64,000 nt of DNA from Cristatella mucedo (lineage: Eukaryota > Bryozoa > Phylactolaemata > Cristatellidae). The DNA is taken from positions 859,501-923,500 of the forward strand of contig WPIO01000060.1 in NCBI GenBank assembly GCA_009760855.2, read 5' to 3'. Below the pieces are notes generated by a model. The model was given only the letters and a program-made list of their open reading frames with translations, was not told where the DNA came from and made no database searches. This document shows, one piece after another, positions 53,440-63,115 of this stretch. The position numbers and the translations under genes are program-made. Within the stretch, counting starts at the first letter, position 1, and each line of letters starts with the position of its first letter.

Positions 53440-54150
53440 TCTTGGCCAAGACAAGCGGGTCAAATTTACTCTCAGAAATTGCGTCACTTATTATTAGCGG
53501 TTAGTGGATGAGGTGGCTACACCGCAACCCGCTGTGGAACGGCTGTCTATTTTGACTCGGGCTTCGCGAAAAGTTTTCCACATCTATGATAGCCAAGCGC
53601 AGCTTTATTTGTAACGCAGACGACTACCAGATCCGACCACTGATTCAATACCTTCCTTCATTTCTCCCTGCGTTCTACTCTCTAGCCAGTTTCCGTACAG
53701 CTTGTATTGCCGACGAGCGCACTTGCCTGCTAACTTTCTAAAATTAAACGAAAAAATAATCTGAAATCCATGCGAAAAGGTAGGTTCATTCAGAAACTTT
53801 AAGGCTTTCAGAAATGTTAAAGCCTCATCAATAAAATTAGCTCAGCTAACATCTCTCCTGTAGTCGCTGCAAGGCAACCCGGCGTCCAATTCCAAAATAA
53901 CCACTCGCTGTCTTAAAGCATCACCCCAGCAGAATAATCTTCATGCTTATAAAATCGTCCCATCGCATTAAGCATGCGAGGCCTAGTTGATCCTGACATA
54001 GATTGTATGTCAAAAAGCCATAATAATTGGCAAAAAAGAGGCTATGCCACGCACAGCATTGGCTCTTACAATTAAATCCCACACAACTCTGATACCTGAC
54101 ACCCAAAAAAAGACCCAATACGCTAACTTGCCACTAAAGTTTCAAGTCAT
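53440..54150 (+). mobile_element. LINE-alpha RT fragment, old
   Basis: Aligns in order with 4,680-5,210. Examples are TGATAGCCAAGCGCAGCTTT, the CAGACGACTACCAG segment (the YADD region) and CATCTCTCCTGTAGTCGCTG. The RT C-terminal end follows to about 54,150. There is no intact frame. A second plus-strand LINE-alpha starting at 54,640 repeats the same RT segment. Confidence 0.62.
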
Positions 54151-54349
54151 AGGAGGACAAATATCAGTGCGATGTGTGAACTTTGGATTTTTCGGATTGG
54201 AATTACTAGATAATAAGCTTGTACAATAATAGTTGTAATATTGCTTCGATCGTACAGTACCCTAAGAAAGCTTAATCTAAACTCAAGAGTTAAAAAGCTT
54301 GTAAGAGAATCAGTACCCGAGGGTTAGTGGCATGCAAATTAAATTTGGG

Positions 54350-54502
54350 ATTAGCCGGTCAAACAGCTTTGTTTATATAGCAGCAGAAGAACCGTCTCGG
54401 GTATCACCCACCTACCTCATACAGTAAAGAATTGTGAGCAGCAGGATTTGAACCCACAAACTGGGTCGTGAAGAGCACACACCTTACCCCTAGGCTAAGC
54501 AA
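54350..54502 (-). mobile_element. SINE-beta copy, diverged
   Basis: The minus strand shows GTGGGTTCAAATCCTGCTGC (B box) and the body with TGGGTGATACCCGAGACGGT. The 3' segment is TCTTCTGCTGCTATATAAAC. The A-box side ends at GCTTAGCCTAGGGGTAAGG. Confidence 0.75.
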
Positions 54503-54639
54503 CTACGAAGACAAACATGGCCACGGATTAGTAAGACCCAGTCCTGGGTGCCCCTATCAATGGCAAGGGTCTCCGTCCACGTGGTACAGCTGGGGGTGTA
54601 TGAAATCTCACGTGGTTGGGCTACGGGTTGAAACATCAA

Positions 54640-55780
54640 GCAGTAGCACGCGAATAAGTATGCTTTCGTTTTTGGTTGTGATGGCATAAAGCAATACCTG
54701 TTCTTTGACCTATCAATGCCTTCAAATAATGCGAACTCTCCTAACTATCTTGAAACATGTTTTAGCCGACGTTCGCACTTAAATGACATCGAACTTCCCC
54801 AAGTTGAACAGCACTAAAATAAAATTAATGTTAATGAGAAAGCCTATATTTACCTAAAACGTCGGAAAGCCTAACCCTCAAAGCGGGCCAGAAAATATCG
54901 CGCAGAGTCCGACTGCAATCTGGACGTGCTGCTATAAAGTGACCTTTAACTAGATACCAACACTAGATGACTTCACATACACGTCTGCCTTCTTTCAGCA
55001 AGTTCTACTGCAAAAATATGGGCTTTGTCAGATACAAAGCTGTTCTATTTACTTGTGACATCCTGTGATTAAGACTTATCTACAAACAATTACTCGTAAG
55101 TCTCTCTGCACGTGCAGTAAGATGCTTACAGTGGCGCTAAACTCTGTAGCTCGTGTTTTCAATCGTGACAGTGGCAGTTTTCCGCGAGTTCTACGTTGCA
55201 CTATTTTTCACGGAGCTCCATTGGCTCTAAAATTGAGCAGCGTTCAACGTTCTGTCACACACTCATCGGTTACTTTATTCTTGTCCTACGGTCTCACTGT
55301 TCAGGCTGCATGATATCTTCTCGCGTCAAATCCGTTGCTGACCTCGCCTTCAGTGCATTTTAGCTGCAACAGCTTGGAACTCTCAAATCTAGCTAATGTC
55401 ACGACATTCCATTTGTAAACTCATTTTTAGAAAAAATAAACTCACATTTTTATCGCAGCATTTTCTCCATTCATGTGAATTATGAAAAAAAACTAAATTC
55501 ATTTCTATAGCGCCCTAAGAGAACTTGATCGCTATGCAGGTGCTTCACATCGGCAACGGGGCTCGAGCCCATGACCTCGGCAAGACCTTGGTCCCCGGAT
55601 CGAGCAGCTTAACCACTGGGTCAAACCAGCTCGAACTGGCATTTATATGCTTGTGTGTGCTGACATCGTGCGTGTCCTCGCAATTATCACGCTTCCTTCC
55701 AGTATATGGACAAAAATAAGAGATCTGGCTCTCTTGAAGTACTTTTTAAAAGAATGTGTGGTTTTTGTTACTATTATAAT
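54640..55780 (+). mobile_element. LINE-alpha RT and 3' UTR, old, split by SINE-alpha
   Basis: Aligns with 4,760-5,720. CAATACCTGTTCTTTGACCT (region after YADD), ACGTCGGAAAGCCTAACCCT, TGCCTTCTTTCAGCAAGTTC and GTGCAGTAAGATGCTTACAG occur in order. The 3' UTR is interrupted at about 55,497-55,628 by SINE-alpha. It resumes at GGCATTTATATGCTTGTGTG and CTGACATCGTGCGTGTC. Confidence 0.7.
55497..55628 (-). mobile_element. SINE-alpha copy inserted in a LINE-alpha 3' UTR
   Basis: The minus strand reads TTTGACCCAGTGGTTAAGCT (A box), GGGCTCGAGCCCCGTTGCC (B-box region) and GAAGCACCTGCATAGCGATC. It ends in AAGTTCTCTTAGGGCGCTAT and AGAAATGAAT. LINE-alpha text flanks it on both sides. Confidence 0.9.
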
Positions 55781-56414
55781 TATCATTATTATCAGACCCT
55801 ATCACTTTGCCTGTCTTGACCGCACGACAGCGGCTTATGTTCATCAGCACGCGCCAGGCTGAGAATCCTCAAAGCCTCAGCTGCTATCTCAATCTATAAG
55901 CACCGAGCGAAGTATCCATCTCAGGGAATGGAATGTTAAGAAGTGCATGGATATTTTCGGTAACATTAATATCCTACAGGTAATAGATAGCGAGCCGGGA
56001 CGCGAGAATCGGAAACGCAGAGAAATATTACCTTAATAAAGGGTAAATGATTCCACGTACACGAGGAATGACGTCACAAATGGCACGGTTCATCCCAACG
56101 TTAGTACGTCAGACTTATAAGTACGGATAAAGGTTAATGCAAATAGGACTGCTGGCGCATTTCATCACCAGGTGAAAATTAAAGTCATGTCTGGTCGTTA
56201 TGCAAATCTGCCGGTGACCACCTTGCTGGATCCACGAAAATCAACAACGCTCAAGCCAAGCCCTTGCTAGAGCGTAACGCTCACTCATTGATCGATTAGC
56301 CACCAGATACGGTAGCTTGCCTTGAGTTTCAATAAGTGCAGTCAAACTGAAATTATCATTTACATGAGCTGCTAGTCAATAGTAATTAATTCGATAAGTT
56401 CAACCAAGCTCAAA
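55781..56414. other. unassigned sequence
   Basis: No gene or repeat family was recognised. Confidence 0.4.
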
Positions 56415-56757
56415 TCATTTGACCGAGCCCTTAGTTTGCATGCTCCCAAAGCATAGAACTCATATGGAATTGACGTCATGACTTCTCTTGACTGGATGAC
56501 ATTTAAAACATAAGCTAAAGACACACACGTTCCTCACAGTATTTGATAGGTCCTCGTGGATAGTTCTTTAAATGCTTATACATGCTAATACTGCACATGT
56601 TACCACCAACCATATCGTGTATGTCAACACTGAGCACGTTACCACTAACTATTTTATCCATGCTGATATAGTAAACGCCATCACTACCCGTACGGTCAGG
56701 TTTCCTGTGCAGCATATGTAAAATGCCTAGAAAGAAATTAAGTTATCTGTTGGCACT
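56415..56757 (+). mobile_element. LINE-alpha 3' end, old
   Basis: TTAGTTTGCATGCTCCCAAA, the RT C-terminal FSLHAPKAWN region, and a 3' UTR with duplicated ACCACTAAC-type text lead to the tail AAATGCCTAGAAAGAAATTA..TCTGTTGGCAC. The (ATT)n is short. Confidence 0.75.
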
Positions 56758-57069
56758 AAGCGAAGATATCATTATTTTTAAATTAACTATCTTACATGGT
56801 GGTGCGGTTGTCGTAAATAGAGAGCGATCGCATTTACAGATCACCAGTCTATGCCCACGAATATCTAGTAGATTTGTGTCATAGTGAGACTCGCTGTGTT
56901 CTGGACTATTGACAGCTGGCGCCTTGTGAACCTTCCATAATGCAAGATTCATTCAATGACGTTAAAATGTTGGCATGCTAGATCACCCAGATTATGATAA
57001 TCGAGATATTTATTCTTCACGTTATCTCAATAATAACTGCTAGAAACGGTTATTATATTGTGATAGCAC
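56758..57069. other. unassigned sequence
   Basis: No element recognised. Confidence 0.4.
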
Positions 57070-57755
57070 GACATTTTGAGGGTGCCCTCTGATAACTAAA
57101 TCACTTGCTGGGCACTTTACATCTGCTGTAGGAGAAGGATGTCAATATGGTTAGTATTAAAATTCATTGCGTCCCAGCAACTAGTGTAGAGATCAGATGC
57201 GTTTTAGCTTCTTTTTCAATAACGTTAAATCAGAGGATTTTGTGACGTCAGTCGGGAGTGAGTTCCAGGCTTTGGGAGCCTGAAAGTTAATGGCTCGGTC
57301 TCTAAAGGCTTTTAGGTTGGTTTGAGGCACATCGTAGTGACTTGAGTCAGAAGAGCTGGTAGCACGAGGCCCAACCTGATTGGATCGTGGTTTTGATATT
57401 TAGGAGAAAGAGAAGGGAGGGATCTATAAGAGAGTGACATAAGGTTGACTTTTAAAGGATGACAATAATAATAATGATGTATTTGGTTAGCGTCATCGGG
57501 GAACTTGATCTTTCTCTCTAGGCACTTTACACGCAAAGAAAACGGAATTGAATGAGTCGAGATAGCATGCACATTGTCAACAAGCATGACATGGTTAGAG
57601 GTGAAATGACAATGGTTGACAAGCAAGTTAATGGTTAATGTTAATGGTTAGTTAACAGTTAATGGTTAATGACATGGTTAGAGGTGACATGCGACGCAAC
57701 GATGCTTGATTGGAAGCCAGTGGAATAAGTTCGATGAGAAGCGCGATGCACTTTT
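57070..57755 (-). mobile_element. LINE-alpha 3' copy, old, split by another
   Basis: The tail (GAGGGTGCCCTCTGATAACT..GGGCACTTTAC) and 3' UTR (GTCGGGAGTGAGTTCCAGGC, CTAAAGGCTTTTAGGTTGG) run to about 57,455. After the nested copy, CGATGCTTGATTGGAAGCCA (57,697-57,725) continues it. Confidence 0.75.
57458..57696 (-). mobile_element. younger LINE-alpha 3' end nested in the older one
   Basis: AATAATAATAATGATGTATT and TAGCGTCATCGGGGAACTTG..CTCTAGGCACTTTAC form its tail. Repeated ACATGGTTAGAGGTGA and TTAATGGTTAA units follow (57,590-57,680). LINE-alpha C-terminal text resumes after 57,696. Confidence 0.75.
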
Positions 57756-57871
57756 ACGCTACGGTACGGGCACTTTGCGTTGCTGCCGCGTTCTGTGTGG
57801 CTTTGCTATGATGGTTGCTGGTAGTTGCTGTGGCGCTTTGCGCTGCTGCCAAGTTTACAGTTGTCGCTAGG

Positions 57872-58022
57872 TCTGCGGCCAAGGAGGTGAGGTGCTTCAC
57901 TATCCACGCGCTCGCGCTCGATTCCTGCGATTGGGCGACTCTTTATCGCCCGCTGCAAGCGGCGGTGATAGCCGTAAAGGCTCTTCTGCCGCTATGTACG
58001 CAAATGACGCTGTTGAATCTGC
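57872..58022 (+). mobile_element. SINE-beta copy
   Basis: The head is GTCTGCGGCCAAGGAGGTGA and the B box is damaged (CTCGCGCTCGATTCCTGCGA). The body is CAAGCGGCGGTGATAGCCGT, then AAAGGCTCTTCTGCCGCTAT. Confidence 0.8.
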
Positions 58023-58355
58023 TAAGCTTTCTTAAGGCACATCTGCGTAAATTGGTGCTACACATACAACTCGTAAGCCGCGGTTCAAAGGTTCAGGCGT
58101 CGCCGGTATTTGCTGGCGTCGGCTGAGACTAGCGCCGTTACGAGAACGGTTTTTGAGGCCGATTCTTGTTCGAACGTGGAAGCCGCTACCCCCATTTAGA
58201 AACATTGCCATTCCCGAAGTTAAGCCAGGTTGGTCATGTGCCCACCTGATTCAACACCATTCTTAGAATTCCAGATGAACTTACGACCTTATCGGGGTGA
58301 GAAGTGCGTTTACCGGTTCAAAGTAAAGTTAAGGGTTAGCTGAGTGGCCGCTTTA
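58023..58355. other. unassigned sequence
   Basis: Around 58,212-58,232, CCCGAAGTTAAGCCAGGTTGG faintly resembles the 5S rRNA box-A region, but the rest does not follow. No feature is called. Confidence 0.35.
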
Positions 58356-58510
58356 GTTTGACCCAGTGGCGAAGGTGCTCGCCTCGAACCAAGGTCAAGG
58401 GCAATGTATTTGACGACCTTGGTCGCGGGTGCAATCAAGCCTAGTTGCGTACGTGAAACGCCTGGATAGAGATTAATTTCTCCGATGGCGCTATAAAAAT
58501 GAGTTGCATA
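58356..58510 (+). mobile_element. SINE-alpha copy, long-spacer subfamily
   Basis: The A-box region is TTTGACCCAGTGGCGAAGGT. GAACCAAGGTCAAGGGCAAT and GTATTTGACGACCTTGGTCG give the extra spacer shared with 35,753-35,897. The tail is GAAACGCCTGGATAGAGATT, AATTTCTCCGATGGCGCTAT. Confidence 0.85.
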
Positions 58511-58584
58511 TTATATTATTAAATTATTTACCGTCTCATTTATATTGCTGGCAGAAGAGCCGCGTCGGTAGGGAAAAGGGTCGT

Positions 58585-58762
58585 GATAGCCCCTGGAGGT
58601 CAGGGCGCTCTCTCTTCACGATCGAGGTCATGGGTTCGAACTTCACGATCGAGGTCATGGGTTCGAATCCTGTAGTGAGCGATCCTTTATCGCCAACTGC
58701 AAGCTGTGGCGTTGGAGCCGTTAAGACTCACCTGCTGCAAAACGCAATGAAGCAGCTAAAAT
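58585..58762 (+). mobile_element. SINE-beta copy with duplicated B-box region
   Basis: A 27-bp segment (CTTCACGATCGAGGTCATGG plus GTTCGAA) is present twice in tandem, at 58,614-58,640 and 58,641-58,667. The element therefore has two GGTTCGAA boxes. The body continues TGCAAGCTGTGGCGTTGGAG, and the tail is AAGCAGCTAAAATAGTTAATATTT. Confidence 0.88.
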
Positions 58763-59820
58763 AGTTAATATTTAACTTATTCGGCCATAAATCGCGCTTT
58801 TAACGTGTAATACACTCTCGCGAATTCGAAGAATGAGGAATTCGAACCCGCGACGCGACCTAGGCCGGGAAATGCGAGCGAGTGCTCCCGTGAGCGACAG
58901 ACGCGCGGGCAAAGAAAGCGCACACCCGCCGCCGCCGCAGTGTCCGGACTACCGCCAGCGGCGGCGGGTGCGCGGATGTGTGAAACGCACCGTCGGACGA
59001 CGCGCCGCCGCCGCCGCCGCCAACGTGGGCAAGAAGTAGGTTAAGCGGGCATAGCGTCGGCGTCGACGGCAACGTGCCGCAGCTGCCAGCGAGAGTCTGG
59101 GAGCAGGCACACCGATGCGCGAACACGATCGGCGGCGCTGCACCGTCGTGTGGCCCGATCGCATAACACCGTTTCCGCACGCATTCGGGGGGAGGGGCGG
59201 CGGTGCGTTGACCTTTGAAAAAATACGACTTCGCGACCGCCGCGCGTAGCCTCTCTCATTCGCAGCGCCATTCTTGGCAGCGTACGTTTCGCTTAGCAGC
59301 AGCGGGCTTCAGCGGAGCCGCTAAGTCGTCAGCTAATTGTAAGAGAATAATTCACCGCGCCCACCGTTCGCTGCAGCGAGCTCTGAATAGTATCCTGCGA
59401 TTATGCCGTAGAAGAACCAAGGCTTGGAACTTGACCGGTTTTCCACCGGCGCGTATAAGTCGCAGTCGCGAAGGCAATCTGTTCTCAGAGCGTGCGCAGT
59501 CCCAGTGCCCCAATGCGACGACATGGGCCGCTCTGTCCTCGTGCAAGATGTCGGTGAAACGTCGCCTGCATCACGTGGGCACCATGTGAAACGTCACCTG
59601 CACCGCGAGATAGCTTGAGCTTGGCGTTTGCCAGTCGGTAATCTTTGCGTGATGAGTGTGGCGTGCCGTTCGTTCCGGAGAGGGTAGCTATTGCTCAGCC
59701 TGGGCAGGCGTACCGAAAGGCCTGGTTGCTAAACGTGGCGCCAGCAACATCCGCAGTTGAAGCGTCCATCGCAGGACGCTCAGCTGGTAGTAGCCTCGTA
59801 GTACACATTTGATAAATAGT
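58763..59820. other. GC-rich, CpG-dense island
   Basis: CpG-rich, with a hairpin-forming CCGCCGCC/GGCGGCGG pair at about 58,920-58,972. Frames on both strands run up to 124 codons. No domain was recognised. Confidence 0.4.
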
Positions 59821-60075
59821 AAAAATACGCCGTCTGCGTGACGCCCTAAGAAAGCCGTTCTCAACCTGTGGGTCGCGACCCCTTTGGGGGTCGACCGTCC
59901 CTTCCAAGGGGGTCGCCTAAGACCGTCGGAAAACACGCATTTCCACATTTTGCACGCCATAATTTTATGGTCGGCGGTCGCCACAAGTTGAGGAGCTGTA
60001 GTAAAGGTTCGTAGCATTAGGCATGTTGAGAACAACTGCCCTAAGAGAACTAAATCTCTAATCCTTCACTTTACA
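59821..60075 (-). mobile_element. SINE-alpha or LINE-alpha tail, the target of the hAT insertion
   Basis: The text on the two sides of the inserted DNA joins to GACGCCCTAAGA and GAACTAAATCTCTAATCCTT..CACTTTACAAC. This is the minus-strand form of the shared hairpin tail. Too little remains to say which family. Confidence 0.65.
59852..60038. mobile_element. SPIN-like hAT MITE, 187 bp, 8-bp target duplication
   Basis: A non-autonomous DNA transposon. The left end AAGCCGTTCTCAACCTGTGG and right end (reverse complement CAGTTGTTCTCAACATGCC) are imperfect inverted repeats. Perfect 8-bp duplications CCCTAAGA lie immediately outside (59,844-59,851 and 60,039-60,046), the size made by hAT transposases. 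The interior (GGGTCGCGACCCCTTTGGGG, GTCGCCTAAGACCGTCGGAA, AATTTTATGGTCGG) closely resembles, from memory, SPIN elements. Those are hAT transposons known for horizontal transfer between tetrapods and some invertebrates. It encodes no protein and would need a transposase from elsewhere. Confidence 0.9.
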
Positions 60076-60212
60076 ACTCGGTGCGATAGAGAATAAATGC
60101 GGAGGTTTCAGTTTCAGGAAGTTTTTTATGGGTGGTATTTAGCAAGCAAGCGCAAACGCGTAGTGTGTGCTTATCCCAGCATGCTAAAGCGCACATTTAG
60201 ACGAACGGAGGC

Positions 60213-60476
60213 TAGAGGCGGAGCTAGGGGGCAGAGGGGGTCAAATGGCCCCCCCTGCCCCCATCCCACTACAGCGGCACATCCACATGGGCCGACCCAC
60301 CCGGTATTCCTAAGCTCCTCAACTGCCGCCAAGGACAAGGACACTCTGGTTTTGAGCTAAACATTTTAGTTAATTGCGGGTCTAACGCCGCCCACATGAA
60401 ATTTAGCGGGTCTAGCCTCTTCATAAAATTATTGCAGGTGTCCCCCTCCCAGATGAAAATCCTGGCTCCACCGCTG
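60213..60476. mobile_element. putative MITE with GGCGGAGCTAGG-type ends
   Basis: The left end TAGAGGCGGAGCTAGG and right end CCTGGCTCCACCGCTG (reverse complement CAGCGGTGGAGCCAGG) form a 16-bp inverted repeat with about four mismatches. GGGGG/CCCCC-rich text lies inside each end. The gap is 264 bp and non-coding. This ending style is common in animal MITEs. I found no convincing target duplication, so the exact borders and superfamily are open. Confidence 0.6.
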
Positions 60477-60680
60477 CTCGGCGGCCAGTGGTTTGTAAGA
60501 CCTCGTAGGGCAAGTAACTTGCATTGAGTCATGCACATGCACGCACGCAAAGCACACCAACATGCACGCACGCAAATCACTCATGAACTAAAGATAGAAA
60601 AGCGCACTAGTTTTCAGGGATACTACTGCATTCCACTGTCTCGGCGCATGACGGTATCAGTAAGGCTAAATTCCAAAATG

Positions 60681-60726
60681 TCGAGAGAGAGAGAGAGGGA
60701 GAGGGGGAGAGAGAGAGTGAGAGAAG

Positions 60727-60770
<44 letters not shown>

Positions 60771-60785
60771 GAGAGAGAGAGAGAG
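60681..60785. repeat. (GA)n microsatellite, left arm
   Basis: GA with GGGGAG, GTGAG and AAAGGAAG interruptions. Confidence 0.95.
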
Positions 60786-60796
60786 TGAGAACAATA

Positions 60797-61095
60797 TAAT
60801 AATAATCATAATACAGTTGATAAAGCGCCCTCAGAGAACTCAATCTATTTCTAGGCGCTTTACATTTGCTGCAAAGGGAAACGCGATTAAAATAATGCTT
60901 GATAAACAGCATGAATAACATGATTAGGGGTGACATGCACAGAGTCAGCATGTAAGTGTGGTTTGTGGCAGCATGCAACAGTGTCAGCACGCATAAGCAC
61001 ACAAAAGACGAATCACAAGGACCCATTAAATGCCATCAATAATAGGCGCCTTTTTCATTTCTTTTTAAACGTGGTCAAGTCGGGGAATGTCGTGA
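60797..61095 (-). mobile_element. LINE-alpha 3' end inserted in a GA microsatellite
   Basis: The tail is clean (TTGATAAAGCGCCCTCAGAG, AACTCAATCTATTTCTAGGC, GCTTTACATTTGCTGCAAAG). The 3' UTR follows to GTCGGGGAATGTCGTGACGG at about 61,098. GA repeats flank both sides. Confidence 0.92.
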
Positions 61096-61096
61096 C

Positions 61097-61249
61097 GGAA
61101 GGGAAGACGGAGAAAGTGAAAGTGACAGAGAGTAGAGAGAGAGTAGAGAGAGAGTAGAGAGAGAGAGAGAGTAGAGAGAGAGAGAGAGTAGAGAGAGAGT
61201 AGAGAGTAGAGAGAGAGTAGAGAGAGAGAGAGAGAGAGTAGAGAGAGAA

Positions 61250-61281
<32 letters not shown>

Positions 61282-61420
61282 CAGAGAGAGTAGAAAGAGA
61301 GAGTAAAGAAAGAGAGAAAGAGAGCGAGAGAGAGAAAGGGGAGAGAGAGAGGGGTAAAAGGAGATGGAGAGAAAAAGAGAAAACGAGAGAGAAAAATAAA
61401 TTGGGAGAGAGTGGAGAAAG
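61097..61420. repeat. (GA)n / GAGAGTA microsatellite, right arm
   Basis: Dense GA with regularly spaced GAGAGTA units. Minus-strand frames of 146-195 codons read Ser/Leu-rich low complexity from it. Confidence 0.93.
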
Positions 61421-62799
61421 CTGATATTGAGCTGTCAGAGACATGCCCTGCCTGCATGTCAAAGTAACTCGAGTCGTCGGCATTATAACTAAGCAAGGGC
61501 AGCAAGTCCAGGGTAGGCGGACTTTCGCTGCTAGAGCCGAGCTACCGCGATCCATATCCGACAGCATCGATTTCGAGCACTGACCGAACTGCCCGCCGAG
61601 CGAATCTGCGACGCTCCGCAAGGTCACGGTTGCGTTTGTCACGGTTGCCAGCTGCGGGCGGCGCGCAGCTCGCGATCTGAACCCGTCTCGCGGTTTCGCG
61701 ATGCCGGGCGCTCTTTGGCGGCAGAGGCGCTAATATTTCGCAGGCCACTGAATCTTGCACGAGGTTTGCCGAGGTCGGACAATCTAGCTGCTTGCGGAGA
61801 CACCCCCCCCCCCACAGCTCGCGTTCCGTGAGTTCACGCTCTATCTCGTGACCATCGGGTAGGACAAGGTCTGGCTCGCAGCCCGCTCCGATCGCAAAGG
61901 TGGCGAGAATGAATCATCTGCAGCCGCTTTCTTTGAAGTGTTGAGTTATCGCCCCACGCTGGTTTGCATGGGCTGGCGCACAATTAAGAGCTCGCCGCAT
62001 GGCAAGGCGTCCCCAGCGGCGCTGTCGCCGGCCGACAGAGGCGCAACCCAATGCCGCCACTGCCGCAGCAGCCGCTACGTAGCGTCGGCGAAGTTCTTAC
62101 AGCCGCCGGCGCTTCGTCACGGAGCAGGTGAGCTGTCCATTTGGCTCGCGGTCGTAAAGCCCGGCCAGGTGACGCTTCGCGTTGGAGCTGTCGCTTTCCA
62201 TTAGGTTTGATTTCATTCCGTGGCGGCGGGCGGCAATATCGGTCCAGCGCCACCTGGCGGCGACTGTGTACCCGGATGACGGCGGCGTCTTTGCCTGCCG
62301 CGCCACCGCCGCTGCTGGCGCCGCTGCCGACGCCGTAGCCGCTGACGCTAAATTCCGCAGCCTGCTGTCTCTAGTCGCTCACGACCCCCCATCCCCCATC
62401 CGGGCTGCGCTGCCGCAGCCGCCGTCTATGGAGCGCTAGCTTCACCGCCGCCGCGCGAGCCGCTAATAACGCGCGATGTCCTTCCGCCGATCAAACGGCG
62501 GCGCATACCGGCGCTGGTCGTAAAACCCGTGTCAGAACTCCTATCGCCCGCCGCTCCCACCGCGGCGGGAGCGACGAATGGCTGAAAAGGACTGAAACGG
62601 CGGACTGGGGCGCCCGCTCGACGGTCGAACGCTGCCGCGAGATACTCGTGCGTCGTCTACGTAGGGCGGCGCACTGCTTACCTGCGTTAGCTATTATGTA
62701 AACGTCCTCCTTCGCACAAAGTCACGACTTATAGTACGCGGTCCTCGCTCTCTGCACTACTGCTGGTTAAGTGAAATAAGATTAGCTGATTCGACTGCT
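61421..62799. other. GC-rich, CpG-dense island
   Basis: CpG-rich from about 61,520 to 62,640, with a C-run at 61,803-61,812 and GCC/GGC patches. Frames of 60-90 codons on both strands are without recognised domains. Confidence 0.4.
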
Positions 62800-63115
62800 T
62801 CAGTTGTATACAAACCTCAGTTTGTGCACGCCGAAGGCTGGAACTAGCATCTGGCTTCTGTCAGAATGTCAGCACTGTCACTGCCTGCATTGGCGCTGCA
62901 TCAGTTGAGTCTGAGCTAAAGACAGATTCGTGCAGTTTAGCTTTTCCTGGGCCCCGGTAAAAAATTTATTCCCGCGTGTGTCCTTTGCATTCTTAAATTT
63001 GCATAGTTAATTCAAGGCATTTTACCATGATCACAATCACACTTGTATGCTTTCTCAGGCTTGTTTAAACGTGGCACTTTGCATTTATAAAGCGCCCGGA
63101 ATTAGACTCCTTAGA
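62800..63115 (+). mobile_element. possible ancient LINE-alpha 3' region
   Basis: CAAACCTCAGTTTGTGCACG..CGAAGGCTGGAACTAGC resembles the FSLHAPKAWN region. The end GCATTTATAAAGCGCCCGGA resembles the tail start. Similarity between them is weak. Confidence 0.4.

Noticed and set aside
58185-58275. 5S rRNA-like segment (GAAGTTAAGCCAGGTTGG)
   Set aside because: Only one short block resembles 5S. The upstream and box C parts do not follow.
61055-61642. 195-codon Ser/Leu-rich minus-strand frame as a gene
   Set aside because: It is a read-through of the GA microsatellite.
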